From positions 140,015,965 to 140,079,964 of the forward strand of contig OY726561.1 in the NCBI GenBank assembly GCA_963383645.1: a DNA stretch of 64,000 nucleotides, written 5' to 3'. Shown piece by piece: positions 30,506-41,345 of the stretch. The position numbers were made by a program, and so were the translations under genes. Below the pieces are notes generated by a model, which was not told where the DNA came from, made no database searches, and saw nothing but the letters and a program-made list of their open reading frames with translations. Each line of letters opens with the position of its first letter. Position 1 is the first letter of the stretch. Source of the stretch: Muscardinus avellanarius (Eukaryota; Chordata; Mammalia; Rodentia; Gliridae).

Positions 30506-31969
30506 CTAGGAGGGGACAAAAGGCATCCCAGTCACCAAGGTTTCGCTTAGGAGCACATACAAGTCTTTCAACAAAATTCTTTAATGAATTCCCTGGAGAC
30601 TGTCTTAGCACAGCAAGTTAATCCTATCCAAATCTCAGCCTTCTCCCTACATGTACTACCCTGGGACATGTCTGGCAGCTCTGCCAGCTCAAGCTTCTCC
30701 TGGCTGCTTGGACAATGTCCTAAAGTAACAACAAAAAGTAAACACCTCAGGATCCCCATCTGCTCACTCCTTCCTGCCTCGCCTGTCTCCTGAGCACCAA
30801 CTCCCTGTGTCCATGCTACCTACCGAGCTACTCATACACACATAAGTACCTATGATCACAGGCACCATCCTGAGCACGACGGGAAAAAGGCAAAGTATGT
30901 ATGGAGAGAGAAGGGCTGGTCTGTGCCAGGAGCTGCTGTTTTATGTGGGAATATCAGAGACACTCAATAAGCAGAAGCAGAAGGTAAGCAAGCCGTACAG
31001 GCATCTGGAGCCACGTTTTAGGCAGAGAGGACTCAAAGGGCTGGGCCCTGCAGCAAGAGTGACTGTGAACTCTAACAGTACAGCAATGTTTAGTTGCACC
31101 AATTTTTTAAACTTTACAGTGCAATACGTGTTATTTCTCTGAAGTAAACCAAAGGTATATTTCTCAAGGTTCTTGCTGACTTCTCTAGCAGCATTTGACG
31201 GAGGATCTTTTATATACATTTGTAATAGATAGAGGCAGACTGTAGATCCTTTTTTTAAAACTTAAGCCATGTACTAAGTTTTTGGTTGAAGTTGTGTGTG
31301 ATAAGTTAGATGCATTATATTAACCAATACGAGTATATTTCTGTAAGCACAGTTATGCTGAAATAAAGTTTCAAAAAGAAAAAAAACTGAGTGGCTGAGT
31401 GAAAGAAGGCACGGGGCCCGCCTGGAGCAGCGCAGGCTCTGGCCACACGAGCGCCCAGGGGACAGGTCAGCCTCCAGTCACCCAAACCAAGGACTGCAGC
31501 GGGCCCCTGGCTGCCATGTCTCCCGGCCTACGAGCCTCAGCTCTTCCTCACCTCTTCGCCCAGTTTCAGACCCATTTCTTCCAGGAAGCCTTTAAACTTC
31601 CTGAGACTTCTGGAATCATTTTCCTCTCTGAACTCCATTAGCCATGCTAAGGAAACTCTTAATTTCCACCAAAGGATTCATTTACATGGGCAGTGTGTGT
31701 GCGTGCGTGTGCGTGTACGTGCGTGTGTGTGTGCGCGTGCATTCCACACCCCCGCCTCTCTCATCACGTTACCATTCATTATAAAGGTCACGTCTTAGTG
31801 GGGGGACAGGGTAAAGAGATAGCTCGACGGGTAGTTTTCTGACACTCAAGCATAGCAAAATGTTAACGTGCAGATTCCAAAGTTTTCATGATAAAAGTTG
31901 GGGGAGAAAGACCAAGACCAATCTCTTACAAGACAAACTGCTATAGACGATCACATAAAAATCAGGTGA
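30506..31969. other. RAD54L2 intron 1, unique with a TG-rich tract
   Basis: A variable GT/GC microsatellite is at 31692-31740. 31150-31390 is AT-rich and ends AATAAAGTTTC and an A run, possibly a retrocopied 3' UTR. Confidence 0.45.
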
Positions 31970-32175
31970 GCCGGGCGTGGTGGCGCACGCTTGTAATCCC
32001 CGCGCTTGGGAGGCAGAGACAGGAGGATCGCGCAGGTTCGAAGCCAGCCGCGCGCGCTGGCTTAGGAGACCCTGTTTCCAAATAAAAATGTAATAATAGG
32101 TCTGGGAGTGTAGCCCAGAGGTAGAAGGGCTTCCAGGAACCCCAGTACCACCAAAAAATAAAAAAATAAAAAAAA
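31970..32175 (+). mobile_element. B1-dID SINE, youngest hairpin subfamily
   Basis: Near-consensus copy. AAGCCAGC (32041-32048) and GCTGGCTT (32056-32063) form perfect arms; the right half has GGGCTTCCAGGAACCCC in place of the usual B-box. Confidence 0.9.
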
Positions 32176-32274
32176 TCAGGTTATACTCAAATCCCTCATC
32201 TCCCAAAACAAAAACCGAAGCACAGTCTCATAATTATTTGACACAACAGCTATTCCAGAACTTAAACTCTTATT

Positions 32275-32287
32275 AAGATTCAGACAC
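32275..32287 (+). repeat. Target-site duplication, left copy
   Basis: AAGATTCAGACAC, preceded by TATT, giving a TT/AAGA junction close to the L1 endonuclease preference. Confidence 0.9.
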
Positions 32288-33059
32288 GACTTCCGGGAAG
32301 ATGGCGACCGAGAAAAGCGGGGCTTAAGAGTCCCGCTAACAACCAATCTCCATTACCACAAAAAGAGCGCCTTTCATAGCCAGAAAACACCATCACCAGA
32401 AAAACAAAAAAACCACCAGGCTCCAGAGAGAAAGCGGACTGAGAACAGAGCTCAGGGCCACAGAGGAGACACACGCGCCTGAGGACGCGGCGGCAGCGGC
32501 GAACTCAGCGGACGGCTACAGCAAGCCGAGGTGAGCCGATGCAGAACAGCCAGGCGGGATCTTTCGGCATAGACAGCATTTAAAGCTCCCAGTGGCTGAG
32601 CTCAGCACACGCTGCAGGGATTCAGAGTAGAAATCAAAACCAGAGAAGAAAAAATACGCCAGCCTCATGGCCGAGGGCGTGGCAGAGGCGCCATATTGCC
32701 ACCGGCGGCGGCAGCAGCAGTGAATTCACCGAGTCCAGTACAGCTATATCTACGTACTCAAGAACAGTGAGTCAAATTGCGGGCCACAGAGGAGAAATCC
32801 CAGTATTGTGCCTCCTGGGACTTGACCCAGTGAGGGAGTGGTGGTGGCAGAGATATCACACCATAGGAGAGCGTGCAACCTGGCACCCCCCATAGTTTAA
32901 AGCAGCCTCTATCGACTCCCTGGGTCGGAGACTCTGTGATACAACCCAGTAAAGGAGTAGTAGGGTCTGAGATAATACAGACTCGAGATCCAGAGCACCT
33001 TAAGTGAAGCCATAGTGACCCAAGGGAAGAACCCAGAGAAGGCACAAACCTCCGAAATC
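32288..33059 (+). promoter_or_regulatory. L1 5' UTR with ETS- and YY1-type sites at its start
   Basis: ACTTCCGG (32289-32296, reverse ETS site) is followed by AAGATGGCG (32298-32306, YY1-type). L1 5' UTRs of other mammals also carry a YY1 site at their first bases, where it fixes the transcription start. A second GCCATATTG motif lies at about 32692. Confidence 0.6.
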
Positions 33060-33977
33060 ATGGGAAAGAGGAATAACACTGAAGTAATGAATGTGCACAA
33101 CCCCACAACATCAGAACCTGATAAAACAGAAAATCAGAGATTTCTAGAAGATCAAATCAGGAAAATAACTGTAGAAATAATAGAGGTGCTTCGAAAAGAA
33201 CTCAGAGAGAGCCAAAAAGAGATAAAGGATGCAATTAATGAAGTAAAGGCCTCAATTCAAAGCACAAACAACCGATTAGACCACATGGAGAACAGAATCT
33301 CGCTCTTAGAAGATGAGCAATCCAAAAATGAATGCATAGTTTCTAATCTAGAAAAAGATATCCAACAGCAGGAATCTGACATTGAAGAAATATGGGTCCA
33401 TCTTAAGAGAGCTAACCTAAGAATAATTGGAATAGAGGAGGGAAAAGAAAGTGATACCAAAGGGATCAACAATCTCTTCAAGGAAGTAATAGCAGAAAAT
33501 TTTCCAAATATAGAGCAAGAGGTTGATACACAGATCCAGGAAACTTATAGAACTCCCTTTAGACAGGATCCGAGAAGAGGATCCCCACGCCATATAATTG
33601 TCAAAATGATCAATGTGGAAGCCAAGCAGAGAATCTTAAAGGCAACAAAAACAAAGGGCCAAGTGACATTCAGAGGCAAACCAATTAGAATCACTCCAGA
33701 CTTCCCAAACCAAGTCATGAGAGCCAGAAGGGCTTGGAGTAACATATTCCAAACTCTGAAAGAAAACAACTTCCAGCCAAAAATTTCCTATCCAGCAAAA
33801 CTTTCTATCAAATTAGATGGAGAAATAAGAAGCTTCCATGACAAACAGAAACTGAAGGAATTTATGTCTTCAAAACCAGCGCTAGAGAAAATACTCAAAG
33901 AGATTAACTACAAAGAAGAAATAGGTAACACTCACCAGAACCAGAGAAACAAGAGTTTCCATCCAACAGACAACTAA
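33060..33977 (+). CDS. L1 ORF1 protein, intact, 305 residues
   Basis: RNA-binding nucleic-acid chaperone of LINE-1 ribonucleoprotein particles. The ATG at 33060 has A at -3 and G at +4. Visible parts: a long coiled coil (about residues 25-115), then the RRM and C-terminal domain with EEIWVHLKRANLRIIGI, PRHIIVKM, KGKPIRIT-like (RGKPIRIT), ARRAW and the hallmark YPAKLS. Human ORF1p is 338 residues, differing mainly in the coiled coil. No stop or frameshift. Upstream in-frame codons to 33015 lack an ATG, so 33060 is preferred. Confidence 0.92.
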   Translation: MGKRNNTEVMNVHNPTTSEPDKTENQRFLEDQIRKITVEIIEVLRKELRESQKEIKDAINEVKASIQSTNNRLDHMENRISLLEDEQSKNECIVSNLEKDIQQQESDIEEIWVHLKRANLRIIGIEEGKESDTKGINNLFKEVIAENFPNIEQEVDTQIQETYRTPFRQDPRRGSPRHIIVKMINVEAKQRILKATKTKGQVTFRGKPIRITPDFPNQVMRARRAWSNIFQTLKENNFQPKISYPAKLSIKLDGEIRSFHDKQKLKEFMSSKPALEKILKEINYKEEIGNTHQNQRNKSFHPTDN

Positions 33978-34069
33978 GATTGGTTATCTGTGGAGATTCA
34001 TTATTTATGTTAGTCTTTTACCTATCTCTAAGTTGTATTGTTTGCCTTTATTGTTGTTAATTTTTAGGA

Positions 34070-34700
34070 TTTCTAGTTGGAATATTAATATACCTTCAGA
34101 TATAGCATTTGGAAATATTTTATCCAATTCTATTAGTAACTTTTAACTCTGTTTACATTGTCTTTGGATATACAATATTTTCTTTTATTTTTTAGGGAGT
34201 TTGTATATTCTTCTGTTGCCTGTGCCATTGAAATCATATCCAAGAAATCACTGCCAATTTCAATGTTGTGAGGTTTTATGACCCAGATTTTCTCCTAAAA
34301 GTTTATAGTCTTAAGATTTATATTTAGGTCTTTTATCTATTTTGAGTTAATACTTGTATGTGGGATTAGGTAAGGGTCCAATTTTATTCTTTTCCATGTA
34401 ATTATTATTTTTCAACAATATTTAGTTAAAAGATTATTATTTCCACCACCAATTGTTCGTGGAAACCTTGTCAAAAATAACTTGACAATATAGGGAAGAA
34501 GTTAGCTCTAGGCTTGTATTTAACTCCAATGGTCTATATATCTGCCTTTAGAACAGTACTACACTGTTTCAATTATTGTAGCTTTATATGGTTTGAAATC
34601 AGAAAATATACATCTTCTAGCTTTGTTTTTGCTTCGAGATTGTTTTGGGTATCTAGAGTCCATATTCCATATCAGGATAGATTTTTTTCTGAAAAATAAA
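34070..34700 (-). mobile_element. Inverted fragment of an older L1 (ORF2 3' region)
   Basis: TGTTGCCTGTGCCATTGAAATC, ATATCCAAGAAATCACTGCC, TTTTGAGTTAATACTTGTATG, GGTAAGGGTCCAATTTTATTC and CCAATGGTCTATATATCTGCC follow the reverse-strand order of ancient L1 ORF2. It is more diverged than the surrounding element and lies in the opposite orientation. Confidence 0.85.
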
Positions 34701-34887
34701 TATATGATAGTTTCACCTAAAAAAAAAGAAAAAAATATTCTCTGGTAAGAAAGAAAGCAAAAAGAAATATTGAAATGTTATCTTTAAGTCATCAAAAGCT
34801 TGGTATCAGACAAATGAAACTGTTATGTGAGATTATCATTTTTAATTTTGGATAAATTGCTATAATACTAGATGTCAACCACTAAGC

Positions 34888-35115
34888 CAAGCATGGGAGG
34901 GAGGGATGGGGAGAGAATGGGGTGGGGATCGGGTGGGGGCTGACTGGGCGATGTGTGCATGTATGTCTACAAAAGTTTGTATCCCACTATGATGTATGAA
35001 TACAGTGCACCAATAAAAAATAAAAAAAATAAAAAAAAATAAAATAAGTAAATAAAAAAAAAAATAAAAAAGATAAAAAATAGAAAATAAATAAATAAAT
35101 AAATAAATAAATAAA
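34888..35115 (+). repeat. L1-like 3' module and A/AAAT tail
   Basis: CAAGCATGGGAGGGAGGGAT, a G-rich run, GCGATGTGTGC, then GTATCCCACTATGATGTATG and CCAATAAAA, then about 100 bases of A with interspersed T. Same module as at 20530-20680. Confidence 0.8.
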
Positions 35116-35128
35116 AAGATTCAGACAC
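35116..35128 (+). repeat. Target-site duplication, right copy
   Basis: AAGATTCAGACAC, identical to 32275-32287. Confidence 0.9.
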
Positions 35129-35751
35129 AATTTGAAACAGAGCTTCTATCTTCTCCTGAACAAAAACAGACAAGAAAAAAGAGGAGGAGCAGCAGCATGA
35201 ATCCTTCAGTGTCAGGAAACTGGACACAGGCTTTAAGACTGATGCCTGTCTAGTTGAGTCGGGTACTCTCCATTTCAACACAACTGAAGCAAAGAGCAGC
35301 CACGAAGTGACTTCATAATGAAACATATACCTTTCCACTAATAACTCACTCCCGAAAAATATCTGCGAAGTGTATTAAGGGACAGTGGGGGAGAGTGCCC
35401 ACAAACACAAAGCCAACACACACTCAGTGCCCAGGCAAGTGCTGCCTCTGTAGAAGAGACTCTCCTGGGCCTCGGGTCTATTTCGTAGACTTCAGGGCAG
35501 AAGTAATGAACGACGAGGCGGAGAGCAGCTTTGGAAGTGAAATTGGTAGGGAAATACAGTTGAGGGAAACACATCTGAACACTGATACATGAGAATCATG
35601 ATATCGGTATATGACAATTCATCAGCAACTACACTGTTTCGAAGTCAAAGTTCATAAACCCATTACCCCCTTTCATCCTAGACTGCTTTAGATGAGAGTG
35701 TTTTCTTTGCAGTGTGCTTGGCTGATTATAGACAGAGTGACTTTTAGCGAC
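35129..35751. other. RAD54L2 intron 1, unique sequence
   Basis: No repeat recognised. Confidence 0.5.
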
Positions 35752-35969
35752 ATGTGTGTGTGTGTGTGTGTGTGTGTGGAAGGATGGAATCCAGGGGCAT
35801 TTGACCTCTGAGCTACACCCCCCGCCCTATTTTTTCTTTATACTAAAACAGGGCCTCACTAAGTTGCGGAGGGCCTCACTAAGTAGCTGAGGCTGTCCGC
35901 GAACCACAATCCTCCTGTCTCAGCCTCCCGAGTGCTGGGATGACAAGCCTGCGCCACCGCGTCCCGCCT
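35752..35969 (-). mobile_element. B1-dID SINE, antisense, with short (TG)n tail
   Basis: TG tract 35755-35778, reversed dimer to CCACCGCGTCCCGCC. Confidence 0.85.
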
Positions 35970-36146
35970 AGCAGTCATTTTTAATTATCAAGGACTTTAG
36001 GTAACTCTAGAGAAGACACTGTGGTTGGATGACAATCACAAGTAAGCACTAACAAGGAAAGCTGCAACCCCTCCAGTTAACACACTGCTTCCAACACCAG
36101 CAAACACTGACATTTAACCAGACACACTATAAAGATGACGGGTTTG

Positions 36147-36345
36147 AGCAGCGGTGGCCACGCTGGGAATCCAGCACTCGGGGGGCTGAGACGGGAGGAT
36201 CGCGGTTTCGGGCAGCCTCAGCTGCTCAGTGAGGCCCTCCGCAACTCAGTGAGACCCTGCTTCAAAATAAAGAATGAAAAATAGGGCAGGGGGTGTAGCT
36301 TGGAGGTCGAATGCCCCTGGGTTCCATCCCCAGACCCGCAAAAAC
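36147..36345 (+). mobile_element. B1-dID SINE
   Basis: GAGCAGCGGTGGCCACGC to CATCCCCAGACCCGCAAAA; carries the GGAGGTCGAATGCCCC right-half variant. Confidence 0.8.
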
Positions 36346-37374
36346 AAAAGACAGATTTGGATCCAGTCTCCTATTCGAAACAACTTTAAAACAGAGGACA
36401 CTTTAAAATAGTACCCAGGGGAGAGGAAGACAAAATAGGTCAAAAATACAATTGCATAGAAGGAATAGGCTCTAACATAATGTAAAATACATTACCATGC
36501 ATTTTACAAACTAGGAGAGGCTCTCAAAGGCTTCCAACACAAAGCAGTGGTCAATGTTTAAGGGGAGAAAATGCCAGCTACCTTGCTATGATGGTTATAT
36601 ACTGTGCAAGTGTACCCAACCGTCTCGCTGTCCCTGTAAATCTACACGAGTTTAAGACATAGAGCCATACAGATGGCACCCAGGCCTCAGATGTTCAAGG
36701 CAGAGACACTGGCGAGCAGTGGACTGCCAGACTATTAAATCTGCTTCTCTCTGCTCCCTTCCACGGGCTACTGAATTTCCTTAGAGAGGTAACACAGTGG
36801 ATTTCTTCTCAGCTCCTTAGAACCACACACCTACCCAAGGGTGGAGATTTTGCTGTTACTGAGGGTTCCGGGCGATCTGAGTAGGGCGGGTGCAGCTCAG
36901 AGTAGAGCAGCCCTGGCGCCATCCCTACACCCCATCAGAACCACGAAAGGCGGCAGAGAGAGCACGCGAGGAGACGCTGCTGCAAGGGCAGCAGCAGAGC
37001 GGACAGCATCCCGGCCCTCAGGGACGGGCTCACTGGCCAGCGTTTCACGGCGAGCACGGCAGCCAGCCAGCTGTCCTAGCTCCTGGTAGACATGGAGGCA
37101 GCAGGTGAGGAGGACATGCTGCTTTGCCTACGTGCCCCACTTTCCACCTGAAATACTGCCCCGTCATCAGCACAGGGTCTCTGCTCTAGCACATGGAGAA
37201 ACCAAGAAAGTGAGGATGGTGTGCTGCCCTTAATGAGGACCACAAGGCAAATTCTGTTTAGTCAAACTGAAGAACTGGCTATGTAAAGGAATTCTAAAGA
37301 CGGCCACTATGAAAAGCAAATTTTCAACCCATAAGCATGTTAGTATGCCTACAGTTTAATATATTGGATTTGCT
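36346..37374. other. RAD54L2 intron 1, unique sequence
   Basis: A possible ID-half remnant around 36885-36935; otherwise nothing recognised. 36930-37110 is GC-rich. Confidence 0.45.
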
Positions 37375-37570
37375 AGCTGAGTGTGGTAGTGCACACCTGT
37401 AATCCCAGTACTCAGGAGGCTAAGACAAGAGGAGTACAGGTTCAAGGACAGCTTCAGTAAGTAAGTGAGACTCAGCAATCTAGTGAGACCTGTTCTGAAA
37501 TAAACAAACAAATAAGTAAATAGGTCTGGGGGTATATCTCAGAGACAGAATGCCCCTGGGTTCAATCCCC

Positions 37571-37615
<45 letters not shown>

Positions 37616-37616
37616 C
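37375..37616 (+). mobile_element. B1-dID SINE with (CA)n tail
   Basis: Dimer ends GGTTCAATCCCCAACAC and continues as a CA tract at about 37570-37614. Confidence 0.85.
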
Positions 37617-37747
37617 AATCTTGAAAATCTTGCCCTGCTAAATTCAAAGACAAGATACCTGCCTAAAGAGTGGTGCAGTGGAATTAAACATGTGGGCACA
37701 ACTCCTACGGACACTGGGGTTGAAGTGGGGGAAACACTGGAGGGGAA

Positions 37748-37784
<37 letters not shown>

Positions 37785-38061
37785 ACCTTTGTTCTCAAAC
37801 AGAACTTGCTTGGAGAGTCCACCCTAAAATCATAAGACAACAGGGATGAACAGTAGGAACAGGGCAGTCCACACAGTTTCAGAGATGCCTTCATAGTCCT
37901 TTACAACACTGTGATCCTGCCTTTCAAATAAAACTCTTTTCCAAACTACATGCCTTCATTAATACTGGTGACACTGAGTAGTGTAAATTTCCTCCAATGG
38001 TCTCAAAGCAATTCTGCAGCAAGTGCAACTAATTTTTTTTCCCCACTAAGAATCCAAATAC
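37617..38061. other. RAD54L2 intron 1, unique with stand-alone (CA)n
   Basis: CA tract 37750-37781 has no SINE next to it. The rest is unassigned. Confidence 0.5.
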
Positions 38062-38815
38062 AAGCCGGGCGTGGTGGCGCACGCTTGTAATCCCAGCATT
38101 CGGGAGGCTGAGACCAGAGGATTGTGGTTCACAGACAGCCTCAGCTACTTAGGGAGGCCCTCCGCAACTCAGTGAAACCCTGTGTTTCAAAATAAAGAAT
38201 AAAAAATAGGGCAGGGGCTGTAGCTCGGAGATCAAATGCCTCTGGGTTCCATCCCCAGACCCACAAAAAAAAAAAAAAAAAATCCAAATATAAACCAAGT
38301 GTGATGGCACACACCTGTAATCCCAGTGTTTGAGAGGCTGGGACAGGAGGATCACAGGTTTGATGCCAGCCTCAGCAACTTACTGAGGCCCTCAGCAATT
38401 TTAGTGAGTCCCTGTTCAAAATTAAAAAAAAAAAAAGATGAAAATAGGGGTATGGGTGTAGTAGCCAGGAGGCAGAATGCTCCTGGGTTCAATCCTCACT
38501 ACCACAAAGAATCAAATACAAAACCCAGCGAGGTGTGGTAACACACACCAATAATCCCGGCATTTGGGAGGCTGAGACAGGAAGATCACAGGATGGAGAT
38601 CAGCTTAGCAACGCAGTGAGCTTCTCAGCAACCTAGAGAGATCCTGTTTGCAAATAAAGTGAAAAGGAGACAGGCATGGTGGTGCCTGCTTGAAATCCCA
38701 GTACTTGGGAAGCAGGATTCAATTCCCAATAATTAACACACATGTAAAAAGGGCAGGGGGTGCCACTTGGAGGCAAAAAAAAAAAATGCCCTTGGGCTCA
38801 ATCCCCAGTACCCCC
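38062..38815 (+). mobile_element. SINE cluster, at least four copies
   Basis: 38062-38282 and 38295-38510 are complete; a third (left half 38525-38667, right half about 38745-38815) is interrupted by an internally deleted copy at 38668-38740. Confidence 0.75.
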
Positions 38816-39052
38816 TACAAACCCTAGATGTAAGTTAATTAATTTGGGGGGGGGTCTTTTAAGACCAGGAAAACATTCAGCTCAAAGGTTTGGGCAATGC
38901 CCCTTCAAATAAACCTAGTCAAACCTAGTCAAAGAATTTATATAATTTTAAGACAAGAAACAGAGTTCAGTCCACTTGTACCACAGATTCTTCCAGTCTG
39001 CTGAGAAACCCACTGTTGAGTCCCTAGAGCCCTGCAGCCCTGTTCTTTGTTT

Positions 39053-39112
39053 TGGTGGTACTGGGGATTAAGCCTCGGGGTGCTCTAACACTGAGCTATA
39101 CCCCTGGCCATT
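39053..39112 (-). mobile_element. ID-like SINE, antisense, short
   Basis: GGTGGTACTGGGGATTAAGC to GAGCTATACCCCTGGCC; only an ID half is present. Confidence 0.65.
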
Positions 39113-40094
39113 CTCTATTGTTAATTAATAACAAACTCCTTTCCTTTCCTTTGAAGGCTAATTAGGCCTCCCAGCATCCATCCCCAAGACAGACAGGACG
39201 CCCTCTCGCTGAGGGGCAGGAATTAAGCAGAAGTCTCAGCTGGGCTGACTGTGGATGGCTCGAGGTATAATCAATGTCATACGCAAACAGCATCCCACAA
39301 GCGGGCAGAAGTACTCACCAGCTTGCCCTCCCTCTGCGTGGATGTGGCCCAGTTCTCAAGTCTTCTAAGGAGACTTATATAACCTATCTATCTAAATCAG
39401 AAGTTTCACTAGTACTTTATGGCCAAAGTTATTCTAACCTAGCCTCAGCTGTCTTGGGATCTTAGGCATGCACACACACACGCGCGCACATGTTTTATTT
39501 CTCCCTCCCCCTCTCCAGCATTATAGAAATAAAATAGCTTCAGAGGCATACCTCTCTGAACCAGAATTATTTATATAAACTTGCCCCATAAATCTCTCTA
39601 TAATCTAACACTAGACATAAATACTGAAGTGATATCCAAATATCAACAAAGATAAGTGGGAAAGAAAATGTACACCTGACCGAAAGCCAATATAGTGAAG
39701 CAGAAAAACACTTCTTTCAAACTAATCCTCCTGTAATTTCTCTGGGGAAAAGTGTATAGAGTCTGGGTAAAACCCAAGCTATCAATTTTACAAGGAAGAG
39801 GACCTTCAGGAAAACTTATGTCTGCAAGAAAATAATGGAAGAAGTTAAGCTTGGGAAGGAAGGCTATCTGCCAAAGACCAGAGCGAAGGCTGAGAGTGCA
39901 TACACCCAGTGACGCGCTCCACTGCTTTTCACACAGAGGCTCCTCCGTGGAGCCGAGGCCAAAGTTCACCACGCCAAGTGGGAGGTATGAAGACCAGAAT
40001 AGGCCACAAAAGAGCCATATGGCAAGATACTGTCACAGGAGAGGGACAAAGGGCAAAGGCTGGAATGAATTCAAGTCTTGAGAAAATGTGTGTG
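39113..40094. other. RAD54L2 intron 1, unique sequence
   Basis: Short CA/CG alternation at 39471-39488; otherwise nothing recognised. Confidence 0.5.
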
Positions 40095-40672
40095 TGGTTG
40101 TTACAAGAGATTGAACCCAGGGGCATGCTACCTCCAAGCTACCAGACTTGTCTGCTACAAGAGTGGCAGAACTCGGAGTTAACCCAGAGGCATTCTATCT
40201 CCGAGCTATACCCTCAGCCCTATTTTTTTATTCTTCTTTTTTTTTATTTTGGTGGTACTGGGGTTCCCGGAAGCCCTTCTACCTCCGGGCTATACTCCCA
40301 GACCTACTTTTATATTTTTATTTGGAAACAGGGTCTCTTAAGCCAGAGAGACTGGCTTCAAACCTGTGTGATCCTCCTGTCTCCACCTCCCAAGCGCGGG
40401 AATTACAAAATAAGGCCACCACACCCCACCTTATTATTTTTAAACAGGGTCTAAGTTGTGAAGGGCCTCACTAAGTAGCTGAGGCTCCTGTCTCAGCCTT
40501 CCAAGCACTGCGATTACAAGCATGTACCACCATGCCCAGCTATTTTTCCTTTATAAAACAGGGTCTCAGTAAGTTAAGAGTGTTGCTATATTGCTGAAGC
40601 TGTCTTCAAACCTAGATCCTCCTGTCTCAGCCTCCCAAGTATTGAAATTATAGGTGTGTACCACATTTGGTG
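40095..40672 (-). mobile_element. Antisense SINE cluster
   Basis: Two degraded right halves (40095-40225), a young dimer (about 40245-40430), then two older left halves (40431-40541 and 40542-40672). Probably nested insertions. Confidence 0.75.
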
Positions 40673-40700
40673 TAAGAAAACATTCTAAAGAAAAAATATG

Positions 40701-41345
40701 GCCAGGCACAGTAACACATGCATGTAAGCCGAGTGACTCAGGAGGCTAAGGCAGGAGGCTGAGGGTTTGAGGCCTCTGCAATATAGTGAGACCCTGTCTC
40801 AAAATAAAAAGGACTGAGGATGTAGCTCAGTGGTACTATACTCCTGGGTTCAATCCCCAAGGCTGTGATGACTGGATGGAAGGATGGATGGGAGAGAAGG
40901 GAAAGGAGGGGAAGAGAGGAGTCAGGTATGGTGGCACACATCTATAATCCCAATACTTGGAAGGTAGGAGGATTGCAGGTTTGAGACTTGCTTCAGCAAT
41001 TAGATCCTATTTCAAAATAAAAAGGGCTGAAACTAGCCAGGCGTGGTGGCTCACACTTGTAATCCCAGCATTTGAGAGGCAGAGACAGGAGGATCGCAGT
41101 TTGTGAACAGCCTCAGCCCTCTGAAATTTAGTGAGACCCTATTTCAAAATAAAGAATAAAAAAATAGGGGATGGGGTGTAGCTCAGAGGTCGAGTCAAAT
41201 GCCCCTGGGTTCCATCCCAGACCCGCAAAAAATAAAAATAAAAATAAAATAAAAAAAATAAAAAAGGCTGAACTTAAAAAGACCTGGAGGTGTAGCTCAG
41301 AGGCAGAATATCCCTGGGTTCAATCTCCAGTACAAAGAAAGAAAA
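40701..41345 (+). mobile_element. SINE cluster with one nested copy
   Basis: 40701-40862, a GGAT/GGGA-rich spacer, then a host left half 40922-41035, an inserted dimer 41036-41262, and the host right half about 41264-41345. Confidence 0.75.

Larger units (their letters stand above)
32288..35115 (+). mobile_element. ORF1-only L1 derivative (half-L1 layout) with target-site duplication
   Basis: A 2.8-kb insertion antisense to RAD54L2 in intron 1. Order: a 5' UTR of about 770 bp, an intact ORF1 (33060-33977), an inverted fragment of an older L1 (about 34070-34700), about 185 bp unassigned, an L1-type 3' module (34888-35020) and a long A/AAAT tail. Perfect 13-bp flanking repeats at 32275-32287 and 35116-35128 enclose all of it, so the chimera inserted as one RNA. 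ORF2 is absent. Half-L1 (HAL1) elements known from mammals have this ORF1-without-ORF2 plan; whether this is one of them or a one-off recombinant is open. Confidence 0.85.
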
